A stretch of DNA of 64,000 nucleotides from Gammaproteobacteria bacterium (GCA_009841615.1 VXLL01000023.1:1-64000), one strand, 5' to 3'; positions 54,939 to 64,000 are shown, numbered from the stretch's first letter. Program-made: numbers and translations. The notes: generated by a model from the sequence alone, not told the origin.

Positions 54939-55745
54939 TCAAGACTGGTTTCGTTGGCGTAAGACCTCGTACATAACAATCGTTGCAGACATCGCGGCGT
55001 TCAACGAGTCCGCTTGGCCATGTTGTGGTATTGACACAACATCCTTCGCAACTTGAAACCAACGTTGTTCTAACCCGTGGGCTTCACTACCTACGACAAT
55101 GGCTAAGCGCTCTGGAAAAACATAGTCCGAGTAGTTTGTGTCGGTATCGGGGCTTGTGGCAATTACAGCGATTCCATGTTGTTCCAACCAAGGCAAGAGA
55201 ATTTCAAAATCCGAAAGAATGACAGGTACGGCGAACAGAGTACCAATACTTGCACGTACGACATTTGGATTGAAAACATCCAATACGGGACTCTCAACTA
55301 TCACCGCATGCGCACCGACTGCATCAGCTGAACGCATTACTGCTCCTAAATTTCCAGGTTTCTCAATTCCTGAACAGATTACCAAGAATGCGTCTTCAGC
55401 AACCTCGAAATCTTCCAAGCGTACGTCATGCTTGTGCGCGATTGCGACTATCCGAGAGCTCGAACGATAACACATCGATTGAAAGACTCGATCAGTCACA
55501 TGGAAGATGGATCCGTCTTCCACTTCATCACAAACTTTATTAAATGGCTTCGATGAACTTTTAACTAGAGGATGCTCTTCATGGATGAAAATGGAGTGTA
55601 GTTGTACACCGTTATCCACAGCTAACTCAAGCTCCTTCGCGCCTTCAACGATGAACAAGCTCTCTTGATCCCGCGTACTCTTTTTGTGAAGCGTTTGCGC
55701 GAGTTTGACTTGCGAAAACTTGGTACTGGTTATTCTTTTGAGCAC
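54939..55745 (-). CDS. TrmH/SpoU-family RNA 2'-O-methyltransferase
   Basis: 268 residues. The N-terminal substrate-binding domain (FIVEGAKELELAV) is followed by the SPOUT knot: motif 1 GIEKPGNLGAVMRSADAVGA, motif 2 AIVVGSEAHGLE and motif 3 SIPQHGQADSLNAAMSAT. These define SpoU/TrmH enzymes that methylate ribose 2'-OH in rRNA or tRNA using SAM. The exact target cannot be told from sequence. Confidence 0.93.
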   Translation of the reverse strand: MLKRITSTKFSQVKLAQTLHKKSTRDQESLFIVEGAKELELAVDNGVQLHSIFIHEEHPLVKSSSKPFNKVCDEVEDGSIFHVTDRVFQSMCYRSSSRIVAIAHKHDVRLEDFEVAEDAFLVICSGIEKPGNLGAVMRSADAVGAHAVIVESPVLDVFNPNVVRASIGTLFAVPVILSDFEILLPWLEQHGIAVIATSPDTDTNYSDYVFPERLAIVVGSEAHGLEQRWFQVAKDVVSIPQHGQADSLNAAMSATIVMYEVLRQRNQS

Positions 55746-55860
55746 TCAACTATTCTCAAATTTGTTGCGATTTTGTACTTTTGTTCACACACCAAAGCTA
55801 AATTTCGACTGTTTGGTGTAAGATTATTAGTAACGACCAAAAAATCGGAGCAACAGTACG

Positions 55861-57099
55861 ATGACTGCACCTAATCGACGGGACATTCTGAAGTGGGGAT
55901 CAGCCGCTGGAGTCACAAGCGGGTTACTGAGCACCAATGCATTCGCGACAGTTCCCAAAAATGGTTCGCCGAACTCGAAGAATCTACCCGAAGTGGGGAA
56001 GTACAAGACTTTGGGTCGTACAGGTCTAAAAATTTCCGACATTTCCTTTGGGTCAAGTAGGCTTCGGAGCGGACAAGAAAATATCGTTCGCCATGCTATG
56101 GACCGAGGCATCAATTACTTAGATTCAGCTCACAGTTACACAAAAGGCCAATCGGAAACAGTGATTGGAAACGCAATTAAGGGTAAGCGTGATCAAGTGT
56201 ACCTCGTTTCTAAAGCGCACACTAACAAGAGATGGACGACCGAACAGATCATGGACCATTTGGAACAGTCGTTGAAGAGGCTCAAAACTGACTACGTTGA
56301 CGTATATCTGAACCATGCCGTTAATGATGTTGAGCGTATGAAATCCCAAGAGTGGCAAGGCTTTGTAGAAAAAGCAAAAAAACAAGGGAAGATTCTGTTC
56401 AGTGGTATGTCAGGTCATGCGGGACGCTTGAATGAGTGTTTGGAATACTCTCTTGAAGAAGATTTGTGCGACGTGATTCTCGTGTCCTATAACTTTGGAC
56501 GTGATCCCTCATTTCTTGCGAACTTAACACGTGGAATGGATAGGATTGCACTTCAACCAGAATTACCAAAGCTATTGGAAAAGGCAAAGAAAAAGAACGT
56601 CGGTACGATCGCGATGAAAACTCTATCAGGAGCACGTTTAAATGACATGCGTGAATACGAGACCGAAGAAGGCACCTTCGCGCAAGCAGCATTTCGTTGG
56701 GTCCTGTCCGATCCAAATGTAGATGCTTTGATCGTTTCCATGACGGGTAAGACTTTGATTGACGAGTATTTGGTCGCTTCCGGCGATGAGGAGGTTTCCT
56801 ATTACGACCATCAGTTACTGCATAGGTATGCGCAGTTAAACAGTTCAACTCAATGCCGGCAAGGATGCGACGATTGCTACGGGAGCTGCCCGTACAACGT
56901 ACAAATCGCTGACGTACTACGTACTCGAATGTATGCAACGGACTACCAAGATGTTGAGATGGCACGCGCGGAGTACGCGAATATTGAAATCGACGGTAAG
57001 GCGTGTTTGACCTGTAGTGGAGCTCCGTGCAAAGATGCTTGTACCTATGGGATTGCGATTGCCGATCTGTGCGCACCGACCCATCGCATGCTCGGTTAA
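55861..57099 (+). CDS. Tat-exported aldo/keto reductase with C-terminal Fe-S cysteine clusters
   Basis: 412 residues. A twin-arginine signal starts the protein (NRRDILKWGSAAG, cleavage probably after NAFA), so it should fold in the cytoplasm and be exported. The aldo/keto reductase barrel has its catalytic residues in NYLDSAHSYTKG (Asp, Tyr), VSKAH (Lys) and VYLNHA (His). The C-terminal region is ferredoxin-like: CRQGCDDCYGSCPYNV, then CLTCSGAPCKDAC. It ends 19 bases before larC, so it is probably in one operon with the nickel-pincer cofactor genes. Confidence 0.9.
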   Translation: MTAPNRRDILKWGSAAGVTSGLLSTNAFATVPKNGSPNSKNLPEVGKYKTLGRTGLKISDISFGSSRLRSGQENIVRHAMDRGINYLDSAHSYTKGQSETVIGNAIKGKRDQVYLVSKAHTNKRWTTEQIMDHLEQSLKRLKTDYVDVYLNHAVNDVERMKSQEWQGFVEKAKKQGKILFSGMSGHAGRLNECLEYSLEEDLCDVILVSYNFGRDPSFLANLTRGMDRIALQPELPKLLEKAKKKNVGTIAMKTLSGARLNDMREYETEEGTFAQAAFRWVLSDPNVDALIVSMTGKTLIDEYLVASGDEEVSYYDHQLLHRYAQLNSSTQCRQGCDDCYGSCPYNVQIADVLRTRMYATDYQDVEMARAEYANIEIDGKACLTCSGAPCKDACTYGIAIADLCAPTHRMLG

Positions 57100-57118
57100 A
57101 GGCAGGCGTTTTTAACTG

Positions 57119-58300
57119 ATGCCTGCTCTGCTGTACGAGTGCTTCAGTGGTATAGCAGGAAACATGAACTTGGGAGCACTCATCGATGTGGGTGTTCCAC
57201 CCGACTATTTACGCGCCGAACTCTCCCGTTTGGGTATGGACGGGGAGTTTGAACTCTCTATTGCACGGGCGAAGAGTAAGGGTATAGCCGGAACTTTAGT
57301 ACGGGTGACATGTGCATCGTCAGACAAGGTTCGCAATCTCAATCACATTAAAGAAATAATCAACAATGCACCCTACTCCGACGGGGTTAAGAGTTCAGCA
57401 ATACACACCTTCGAGCTTCTCGCCGAAGCAGAAGCGACAGTCCACGATACCGAGATCACAACAGTACACTTTCACGAGGTCGGGGCTGTGGATGCCATTG
57501 TCGACATCGTAGGGAGTGCCATCGCGATGGAATATTTGCAACCGAGTGAGGTGTATTGTGGACCCGTGGAGCTTGGTAGTGGTACAGCAGACAGTGAACA
57601 CGGGACTTTACCCGTGCCAGCTCCTGCGACCTTGCAGTTACTACTCGACAAACCGACTACTCGAGGTAGTGTCCCATTCGAAGCCACCACACCCACCGGT
57701 GCTGCAATCCTTTGCAACTATGTTGATAGTTTCGAAATTCCAGCAAGCTTCAACACAACGCGGGTTGGATATGGTCTCGGCGAAAAAACCTCTTCTCGAC
57801 CGAATGCTGTGAGGGTAACAATCGGGGAATTGCGTGAGTCGATAAAACGTTCAGAAAACGTGGAAATCGAGTGCAATATCGACGATATGAATCCAGAGGC
57901 GTACGAATACTTGATCGATCAACTCTTCAAACTTGGGGCGGTCGATGTATTCCTAACGCCAATAATCATGAAAAAATCTCGTCCAGCGAACAAACTAACA
58001 GTCCTTGTACCGTCAAACAGTGAAGGCAAGTTAGTACGAGAAATATTGTGTAGTACGACGACCTCGGGAGTACGAATGCACACTGTCCAGAAACGGTTGC
58101 TAGACCGGGAGGTCCAAGTGGTGATCACTAGTTTGGGGCAAGTACGCGTGAAGACGGTACAGTTACCCGATGGCGCTTCAAGGTGGAAACTAGAACACGA
58201 CGACGTGCTCTCTATTGCAAAAGAAAATGAGACGAGCTATCTTGAAATGAAGCGAATACTAGAACAAGAAGTGACCGACAAACTGCAGAAAGATGAGTGA
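57119..58300 (+). CDS. larC: Nickel-pincer cofactor biosynthesis protein LarC
   Basis: 393 residues, a single uninterrupted frame (in Lactobacillus plantarum LarC is made by a frameshift). Family motifs: LYECFSGIAGNMNLGALID at the start, TTVHFHEVGAVDAIVDIVG with conserved His and Asp, FEATTPTGAAIL, ECNIDDMNPEAYEYL and IIMKKSRPA. LarC is the CTP-dependent nickel insertase that finishes the nickel-pincer nucleotide used by lactate racemase LarA. It overlaps larB by 8 bases. Confidence 0.95.
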   Translation: MPALLYECFSGIAGNMNLGALIDVGVPPDYLRAELSRLGMDGEFELSIARAKSKGIAGTLVRVTCASSDKVRNLNHIKEIINNAPYSDGVKSSAIHTFELLAEAEATVHDTEITTVHFHEVGAVDAIVDIVGSAIAMEYLQPSEVYCGPVELGSGTADSEHGTLPVPAPATLQLLLDKPTTRGSVPFEATTPTGAAILCNYVDSFEIPASFNTTRVGYGLGEKTSSRPNAVRVTIGELRESIKRSENVEIECNIDDMNPEAYEYLIDQLFKLGAVDVFLTPIIMKKSRPANKLTVLVPSNSEGKLVREILCSTTTSGVRMHTVQKRLLDREVQVVITSLGQVRVKTVQLPDGASRWKLEHDDVLSIAKENETSYLEMKRILEQEVTDKLQKDE

Positions 58301-59033
58301 CTTAGAACAGATTCTGCAACAAGTTCGTGCCGGTAAGATTGCCGTCAACGACGCGATGGTTCAGATTGGTGAACTTCAGCAACAAACAATCGAGGCTACG
58401 ACTATTGACCATGCGCGCGAGCAGCGAACTGGCACACCTGAAGTAATCTACGGTGAATACAAGACTCCGGAACAAGTACTCAAAGCTTTTGAACTGATAC
58501 TTGGGAATGGCAATAACACCTTAGCGACACGAATACAACCTGAGGCGTGGGATCTATTACAAGATCGTATCGACGGAGTCGTTTACGTACCTGAGGCGCG
58601 AATAGCTTATAAGAAAATAACAGAACCAGAATGCTCGACCACTCATATAGGTGTGATAACCGCCGGTACTAGTGACCTGTCGGTTGCGGAAGAAGCAGCA
58701 GTTACAGCAGAGTTTTACGGAAACGTCGTAGAACGTGTGTTTGACGTCGGTGTGGCTGGAGTGCATCGACTATTCAGTCGTCTTGAAGTCATTCGTGCTT
58801 GCCGAGTTCTCATTGTCGTGGCCGGCATGGAAGGAGCACTTCCAAGCGTGGTAGGCGGGTTGGTGGATAAACCGGTGATTGCAGTGCCGACCAGCGTCGG
58901 ATATGGTGCATCATTTCAGGGAATCGCAGCCTTATTAGGCATGTTAACTTCGTGTGCGTCGGGAGTTTCCGTTGTCAACATCGACAATGGGTTTGGTGCG
59001 GGTTTTCTAGCGAATCTAATTAATCGTTTATGA
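58293..59033 (+). CDS. larB: Nickel-pincer cofactor biosynthesis protein LarB
   Basis: 246 residues. A short helical N-terminal part is followed by a PurE-like domain: ITAGTSDLSVAEEAAVTAEFYG, VVAGMEGALPSVVGGLV and AVPTSVGYGASFQGIAAL. LarB carboxylates and hydrolyses nicotinic acid adenine dinucleotide, the first step of cofactor synthesis. Its start lies within the last 8 bases of larC, so the two are translationally coupled. Confidence 0.95.
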   Translation: MSDLEQILQQVRAGKIAVNDAMVQIGELQQQTIEATTIDHAREQRTGTPEVIYGEYKTPEQVLKAFELILGNGNNTLATRIQPEAWDLLQDRIDGVVYVPEARIAYKKITEPECSTTHIGVITAGTSDLSVAEEAAVTAEFYGNVVERVFDVGVAGVHRLFSRLEVIRACRVLIVVAGMEGALPSVVGGLVDKPVIAVPTSVGYGASFQGIAALLGMLTSCASGVSVVNIDNGFGAGFLANLINRL

Positions 59034-59141
59034 AGCACACCTACATCGCATCGAGCTGTTCCCTAGCGGAACGATATAGACGTCGACATCTAGTATTCGT
59101 TATGAGGTTGTGCTGTGCGACAAAGACACACTGCTACATCC

Positions 59142-60467
59142 TTACTCATATACGTCCAACTCAATTGCAATGCGCTGAAACCTATCCAACGCAACTAACA
59201 GTGGATCTTCTCGATCCTGTTCTGACGAGGCGCGCTTTGTGTACAGGTCGTTGATCGCTGCGCGACAATTTTCAGGTTCCGTTGCACTATTGTCACTCTC
59301 GGCGGCGGGTTGAGAAGAACAGATGTGTTTAACCAACCAATCCCAATTGAGTTTGACACCTCTGCGTTCTAATCCAAGCGCGAACCAAAGAGATTCCCGC
59401 AATCGCTCCGTGCTCAGAGTTCGCTCATTCTTCAGTTCTGTCCACTTCGAGTTATGTAGCTTATCAGCAAACACGCCTCTGCCTAACAACGCTAGTCCCG
59501 CCGCTTCATCCCCTAGCTCTGCACCAAAATTTAAAAGAATGCTGATAAGATCGTATTCGTTAAACGGTAGGGAAAACAAGGGGTTTTTCGCTCGTTCGAG
59601 TAGTAACTTTTGTCGCTCGAATGACGACAGGAGAGACTCCGAGTGTCTACGCAATGTTTTAAATTCCCGAGGGTAGTTCTCAGCATTCAGCGCAACCTCG
59701 GAACCAAATTCCTTGCACTTTTCTTCCACCCACCGATATTCTAAATAACCTTGCCACATATCTGTGATGTTGTCAGGTTCTGGTTCTTGAGCTTCAAAAG
59801 TGTAGTAGTGTTCTAGATGAAAATACGTTTTAGCTTGCTTACTCCTCTCGCCCGCAAAATCGAAACAAGCATGGTAGAACGTCGCATAATTGGTAAATGC
59901 TTCAGCATGACAAACTTCTTTAAGTCCCTTTTTCCCATAATACTCTTCCCACTTGCAGTCAGGTTGTGAGAGAGCTTCAATGATACGTTGGAGATCTTCG
60001 GCTGGATCTTCAAAAATGCGCTCGTACGTCATGGGACTATCTAATATGACCAACGAAAACTCAGGTATACCCTTAACGACCGCCAATCCATTCCTCTCAA
60101 AAGGATTCGTCTTTAAAGTATGAATCTCTAACGCCGACAGACATTCCTGAGAGATCTCAAACTCTTGAACAAACGTCTTCGCGGCTGCTGATTCAATTGG
60201 GAATTCTGACAGACCACATATTTCCCATACATCTTCGGAGCGCTGGTTTGCGCTGGTTGATGACACTGCTTCAACGGTCGTACCCAAGGTTTCAAGTGTG
60301 GGATTCGACCCGTTAGTGACTTCACCGACTGTACTGGCTTCAGGTGTAGTGGGCGAACCGGTTGAATCGCCGGCGAACTTAAAGATGAACACGCCAACAG
60401 TCAAACAGGCGACACTACCAAAACCGATGCCAACGATGGACCACGAAAAGTGCTTACTTACTCCCAT
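59142..60467 (-). CDS. Membrane-anchored protein of unknown function; paralogue of the 2952-4265 product
   Basis: 441 residues. One membrane helix (about residues 9-30: SIVGIGFGSVACLTVGVFIF) and a Ser/Thr/Gly-rich linker come before a cysteine- and aromatic-rich domain. The motif LKEVCHAEAFTNYATFYHAC corresponds to LKTTCHARELLNYAQFMDGC in the protein at 2952-4265. Further agreement includes an SxEC near residue 100 and LGDxAAxLAL-type helices that look Sel1-like. It converges with larB. Function unknown. Confidence 0.72.
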   Translation of the reverse strand: MGVSKHFSWSIVGIGFGSVACLTVGVFIFKFAGDSTGSPTTPEASTVGEVTNGSNPTLETLGTTVEAVSSTSANQRSEDVWEICGLSEFPIESAAAKTFVQEFEISQECLSALEIHTLKTNPFERNGLAVVKGIPEFSLVILDSPMTYERIFEDPAEDLQRIIEALSQPDCKWEEYYGKKGLKEVCHAEAFTNYATFYHACFDFAGERSKQAKTYFHLEHYYTFEAQEPEPDNITDMWQGYLEYRWVEEKCKEFGSEVALNAENYPREFKTLRRHSESLLSSFERQKLLLERAKNPLFSLPFNEYDLISILLNFGAELGDEAAGLALLGRGVFADKLHNSKWTELKNERTLSTERLRESLWFALGLERRGVKLNWDWLVKHICSSQPAAESDNSATEPENCRAAINDLYTKRASSEQDREDPLLVALDRFQRIAIELDVYE

Positions 60468-61007
60468 AATTCAATGTGATTGTAGCCGTCATTTGAATTG
60501 TCTGGCGCTGGTTTTCTTTTGAAACTGTAGAACTCGCCATGGGACTCTCGGTAATCATTCTCATTTTTCCATTTCAGTGGCTCACTCTAGTCAATTTTTA
60601 CGCAGATTATTAAAGAGCTATTCACAGTTGAAACTCAGACCTCTAGGGTCAAACGAATGCTCTCTAGTGTGATATGGTGTGGTAGTGGATCTCTATGGTA
60701 TACAACGATATACAGATCAAGAGGTTTGTCCTGTGAGTCGAAATGTTCGAACACCCTCAGTCATTGGGTGTTCAAAGGACGCGCAATCTCTGGAGCTGTC
60801 TACTTTTTGATCAGTGTTTACAGGTGATAGACGAAGAGTTGAAATACTCGCCTAGTGTGCGATCCCAATAGTTGGAGTCCGCGCTAATGAACTGTTGCTA
60901 TGGAACATGAACAAGGCTACCTTCAGTCACCAATCACTGCGCCCCTCATTGTCGTACATGAGCGAGTGTAGACTCGATTACTGTATCGATTGAAGCTGAT
61001 TGATGTA
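60468..61007. other. Intergenic region with an inverted repeat
   Basis: About 540 bases without a supported gene. GAACACCC/GGGTGTTC forms a perfect 8-bp inverted repeat with a 9-base loop at 60749-60773. A 42-codon open frame runs over it (60744-60872) but has no ribosome binding site or recognisable product. The upstream half should hold the promoter of the minus-strand gene at 59142-60467. Confidence 0.45.
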
Positions 61008-61682
61008 CTATGCCCACCTCATGATCCAGACACCGAAAATCATGAATGCCGATAGTAGCAAGCCATAGGGTACGAAAGCTACGATTCGCCAATACACATT
61101 GCCCCGACCCTCTGCCTCTGTCCAACTGCGTAATCCTAACGCAGAGATAAAAGTACACCACATGAATGGAACTGCCAACATGCAGGTAGATATGGTTTCG
61201 ATATACCATGGGTCTACCTCTCTGCCTGGAATCGGAATCGCTTGAACGGCTATCGCAATGACTAAAAACACCGGTACCGTTATCAAAGGGATTGACGACC
61301 AACAACTAAATCCAAGCCAATTTTTCCAAGAAGTAGAGATGTTGAACAGTCTTGCGATCCCAAAGTAGTACATTGATGTGATGAACCACCACGTGCAGAC
61401 AAACGCAACCGGATACAGTACAGAACGTACTGCCCACATCAACGCAAAGTTCACATACAACCAACTCTCGTTTGAAACAGAATCACTCGCGCTAGTCGCA
61501 TCCCAGTCAATTATGAGCACCAAAAACACCACACACTGCAGCGTAAGACAGATAAGTGAAAATATTGCTGGAAACAGTATTGGGGGCGATTCTTTGAGCC
61601 CGTCGAAACCCACACGGGTGTCAGCAAAACATATTTGCCACAATCTCTTCATATACTCTCTTCGTCTCTGTTTATCACTCAC
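61008..61682 (-). CDS. Multi-pass membrane protein, Yip1-like
   Basis: 224 residues with about five membrane helices, for example LFPAIFSLICLTLQCVVFLV, VLYPVAFVCTWWFITSMYYF and a last one near the C-terminus (FVPYGLLLSAFMIFGVWIM). The layout, with short loops and a charged N-terminus, resembles bacterial Yip1-domain proteins, but the match is only by general pattern. No partner genes point to a function. Confidence 0.7.
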   Translation of the reverse strand: MSDKQRRREYMKRLWQICFADTRVGFDGLKESPPILFPAIFSLICLTLQCVVFLVLIIDWDATSASDSVSNESWLYVNFALMWAVRSVLYPVAFVCTWWFITSMYYFGIARLFNISTSWKNWLGFSCWSSIPLITVPVFLVIAIAVQAIPIPGREVDPWYIETISTCMLAVPFMWCTFISALGLRSWTEAEGRGNVYWRIVAFVPYGLLLSAFMIFGVWIMRWA

Positions 61683-61767
61683 AAGTGAAGGTTTGGAAAC
61701 AATCTCCGTTGCATACCGGCAAGCGTTCCGCTGGAGAACTTGTTAGTCATATAAACATTAGACGCAT

Positions 61768-61797
61768 TTAAACGCATTTCGGTTTCTGGGTTATACT
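61768..61797 (+). promoter_or_regulatory. Candidate promoter of larE
   Basis: TTAAAC and TATACT are 18 bases apart, and the -10 box is 42 bases before the larE ATG. The -10 matches five of six consensus bases; the -35 is weak. larE is separated from larC-larB by two minus-strand genes, so it needs its own promoter. Confidence 0.3.
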
Positions 61798-61839
61798 GGT
61801 ACACTTCGATCGACTCATCTTGCAAGATCATTTGGCATC

Positions 61840-62676
61840 ATGAAATCCCTATCAACGAGTGTTCAGTCCAAATATGAAACACTTTGCGCTGAGCTCCGTC
61901 GAATGGGGCGTGTAATCGTTGCCTTTTCTGGTGGTGTCGATAGTTCTCTCGTTGCCTATGTCGCGAATCGAGAACTTAAGCATGACGCTCTTATCGTGAC
62001 CTCTGGTTCCAAAAGTCTCAAGCGCGATGATCTGACCCTTACCGAGACGCTTGCTGAACAATGGCATCTCAATCATCGAGTTATTGTTACCGACGAGCTT
62101 AGTAAGGACTCGTACTTAAAGAATCCCGTCAATCGCTGCTTCCATTGCAAAACATCGCTCTACGAAGCTCTTTCCGACATAGCTGAAAACGAAGGTATTC
62201 AATGGATACTAAATGGTACCAACCGCGATGATTTGCAAGATCATAGACCAGGACTCGTCGCTGCTAACAATTTCAATGTCGTATCTCCTCTTAGTGATGC
62301 GGGTTTCTCTAAAGCCGATGTTCGGGCAGTAGCTGAGTTCTTGAATTTGGAAAACGCACAAAAACCTCAGGCTGCTTGCCTGTCCAGTCGCGTTCCCTAC
62401 GGTACGAAAATTGATGAGAATATTCTCGATCGGATAGAACGGGCTGAGAACTGCCTAGCAGAACTCGGTTTCACTCAATATCGCGTTCGACACCATGGTG
62501 ACGTTGCGAGATTGGAACTCACACCCGAAGAGATGGAAAGAGCAATTGCGAATAAGTCGTTCATAGACGACCAGCTAAAGGCTTTTGGATATCGATTCGT
62601 CACTCTAGACCTTGCCGGTTTTCGGTCAGGATCTCTCAATGAGGGATTGGTAAAGACTGTCTCCGTCAATTCGTAG
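61840..62676 (+). CDS. larE: ATP-dependent sulfur transferase LarE
   Basis: 278 residues. The PP-loop SGGVDSS (residues 30-36) binds ATP. Further family motifs: VNRCFHCKTSLYEAL (about 97-111), ILNGTNRDDLQDHRPG and PQAACLSSRVPYGTKI. Cys180 in the last motif stands where the sacrificial sulfur-donor cysteine of LarE is found. LarE converts the LarB product to the dithio form before LarC inserts nickel. The xth gene follows after 8 bases, probably in the same transcript. Confidence 0.95.
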   Translation: MKSLSTSVQSKYETLCAELRRMGRVIVAFSGGVDSSLVAYVANRELKHDALIVTSGSKSLKRDDLTLTETLAEQWHLNHRVIVTDELSKDSYLKNPVNRCFHCKTSLYEALSDIAENEGIQWILNGTNRDDLQDHRPGLVAANNFNVVSPLSDAGFSKADVRAVAEFLNLENAQKPQAACLSSRVPYGTKIDENILDRIERAENCLAELGFTQYRVRHHGDVARLELTPEEMERAIANKSFIDDQLKAFGYRFVTLDLAGFRSGSLNEGLVKTVSVNS

Positions 62677-62684
62677 CCACTCAC

Positions 62685-63464
62685 TTGCGAATCGTCAGCT
62701 GGAATGTAAACGGCTTACGCGCTCTAGTCAAGAAGGGTGTTTTGTTAGAATTCCTTGAACACTCCCAAGCAGACATTGTTACGCTGCAAGAGACTCGAGT
62801 AAACGAAGCTCAACTACCAAAAGAAGTTTGCACGTTAAAGGGTTGGTACACTTATTTCTCTGCAGCTGAACGGTTGGGATACTCGGGTGTAGCAATTTTT
62901 AGTCGCAAACCTGCCGACAACGTCATCGCCGCGCTACCTGAATCGAGATTTAACGTCGAAGGTCGTTATCTCGTCGCTCAGTATGGTCGTATGTCAATCG
63001 CCTCAATCTACTTTCCAAATGGTGCTGGAAAAGATCGAGACAACAGTAGAGTACCGTACAAACTCGACTTCTACGAAACTGCCCGGCTTGAACTTGAACG
63101 ATTGCGAAAGATAGGTCCAGTCTTTGTTACTGGAGATTTCAATACTGCTCATACACAGATCGATCTCGCAAGACCAAAATCTAATGAAAAGACTTCAGGT
63201 TTTCTACCTATTGAGCGAGAAGCTCTTGATCATTGGACGCAACAGGGATGGATTGACACGTTTCGCAAGCGACATCCCAATCAAACCGGCCACTATACTT
63301 GGTGGCGACAATGGGGTGGTAGCCGCGAAAACAACGTGGGATGGAGGATTGACTACGTTTTTGCGTCGCCTTCGGCCGACAAACGAGTCTCTTCTGCGTT
63401 CATCTGGCCGAATGTCTCAGGCTCAGATCACTGCCCCATAGGCGTTGATTTGAAACAGAAGTGA
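62685..63464 (+). CDS. xth: Exodeoxyribonuclease III
   Basis: 259 residues, TTG start. All exonuclease III/AP endonuclease hallmarks are in order: RIVSWNVNGLRA, IVTLQETRVNE, SIYFPNGAG with the following DRDNSR, VFVTGDFNTAHTQIDLARP, WRIDYVFASP and SGSDHCPIGVDL with the catalytic His. It repairs abasic sites in DNA. It lies 8 bases after larE. Confidence 0.96.
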   Translation: MRIVSWNVNGLRALVKKGVLLEFLEHSQADIVTLQETRVNEAQLPKEVCTLKGWYTYFSAAERLGYSGVAIFSRKPADNVIAALPESRFNVEGRYLVAQYGRMSIASIYFPNGAGKDRDNSRVPYKLDFYETARLELERLRKIGPVFVTGDFNTAHTQIDLARPKSNEKTSGFLPIEREALDHWTQQGWIDTFRKRHPNQTGHYTWWRQWGGSRENNVGWRIDYVFASPSADKRVSSAFIWPNVSGSDHCPIGVDLKQK

Positions 63465-63495
63465 GTGAAGCGCAACGCTTGGGCGCGCAGTATCA

Positions 63496-63514
63496 ACGAC
63501 TATTCTGTAGTCGT
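63496..63514. terminator. Hairpin after xth, possible terminator
   Basis: A perfect 7-bp inverted repeat ACGACTA/TAGTCGT with a 5-base loop lies 32 bases after the xth stop codon. It is followed by CAATAATTT, not a strong T-run, so termination is uncertain. Confidence 0.35.
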
Positions 63515-63559
63515 CAATAATTTGAGTGATCAGGGATGTGCTATGGAATGTGGCTTGAT

Positions 63560-63829
63560 CTAGCCGTTAGAAGAGTTCGCCACTCGTTTATCTGTATAGC
63601 GGCTAGTATGCGGCCCGGCTTGCATTGGCTCTCGACGCCATCGTGAACGCGCACCAGTAAATCTAGTTTGTGCGTCTGCCTGCTCGGCGGCCCACTCATC
63701 ATCAAGATTGCGAGCCTCAGCAAGACCATCCCTAGTCATTGGAAAATATTTTTGTCGCAAGACACCGTTTACCGAACGGGCTACTCGGTAGCTTGTGTAC
63801 TTGCCTTGTTTATGCTCATATATGCTCAT
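63560..63829 (-). CDS. Small protein with AP2/integrase-arm-like N-terminus
   Basis: 89 residues. The first half (YTSYRVARSVNGVLRQKYFP and GLAEARNLDDEWAAEQ) resembles the small DNA-binding AP2 or integrase-arm fold, where beta strands carry conserved aromatic and basic residues before one helix. The C-terminal tail is polar and low in hydrophobics. It could be a small regulator or the relic of an integrase. The match is by pattern only. No gene partner is visible before the window ends. Confidence 0.55.
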   Translation of the reverse strand: MSIYEHKQGKYTSYRVARSVNGVLRQKYFPMTRDGLAEARNLDDEWAAEQADAQTRFTGARSRWRREPMQAGPHTSRYTDKRVANSSNG

Positions 63830-64000
63830 GAATTACATCCTTGTAAGAGTTGAGAACGATTATCATATCAAAATCCTCAAGAAAAGTAAATATTTCGACT
63901 GCTAATACTTCTGTTGACGACTAACTTCATCGCACACGAACTTGTGCTGAATGTTTCATTGAATGTAGATTCCCATCACAGAAATTTAGGTGTCAATCGC

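Noticed and set aside
57119..58300. Programmed frameshift in larC as in Lactobacillus
   Set aside because: The frame is continuous through both LarC1-like and LarC2-like parts, so no frameshift is needed.
59040..59080. GTTCC/GGAAC hairpin after larB as a terminator
   Set aside because: The stem is only 5 bp and no T-run follows on either strand.
60744..60872. A 42-codon plus-strand open frame over the inverted repeat
   Set aside because: No ribosome binding site and no recognisable product.

Overview
The window looks like chromosomal DNA of a gammaproteobacterium with moderate G+C content (by eye somewhat below 50%). The best marker is the minus-strand order infC-rpmI-rplT-pheS-pheT-ihfA-merR, the classical gammaproteobacterial translation/IHF cluster. 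A TrmH-type RNA methyltransferase, uvrB, a HIT protein, YbjQ and exonuclease III also fit a Gram-negative proteobacterium. No genus can be assigned from the sequence alone.

Layout. 1-5466 (minus): a signalling operon with a receiver/PP2C phosphatase, an unknown exported protein, an RsbW-like ATPase, a periplasmic ligand-binding protein and the N-terminal half of a HAMP-containing membrane sensor that runs off the left edge. 5577-8855 (minus): a three-gene peptide-ligase cassette (circularly permuted ATP-grasp, alpha-E, transglutaminase-like). 8868-11280: a loose accessory stretch with two small genes, a decayed dnaB 3' end and a DUF899 protein. 11306-16758 (minus): tRNA-Pro(GGG), merR, ihfA, pheT, pheS, rplT, rpmI, infC. 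17014-19917 (minus): a restriction-modification gene interrupted by one in-frame TAG.

The outstanding feature is 20550-39073: ten tandem minus-strand genes of about 590-600 codons. All are paralogues and they strictly alternate between two subfamilies, here called A and B, giving five B-A dyads in transcription order. After a secreted protein, tRNA-Val(GAC), uvrB and a formylglycine-enzyme-like protein, a second plus-strand array at 44103-51721 holds two dyads (C-D-C-D) of the same superfamily. All 14 proteins have one N-terminal hydrophobic segment followed by a long helical repeat domain, with a recurring W-S/A-x-x-x-P-x-x-A-x-x-W signature and a similar C-terminal helix. I do not recognise the family; it is the most likely undescribed system here.

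51781-64000: a lipoprotein, ybjQ plus a small membrane protein, a HIT protein, a LapG-like cysteine protease, a TrmH-like methyltransferase, a Tat-exported Fe-S aldo/keto reductase, and larC, larB and larE for the nickel-pincer cofactor of lactate racemase-type enzymes (larA is not in the window). A second copy of the unknown exported family seen at 2952-4265, a Yip1-like membrane protein, exonuclease III and a small protein close to the right edge complete the window.
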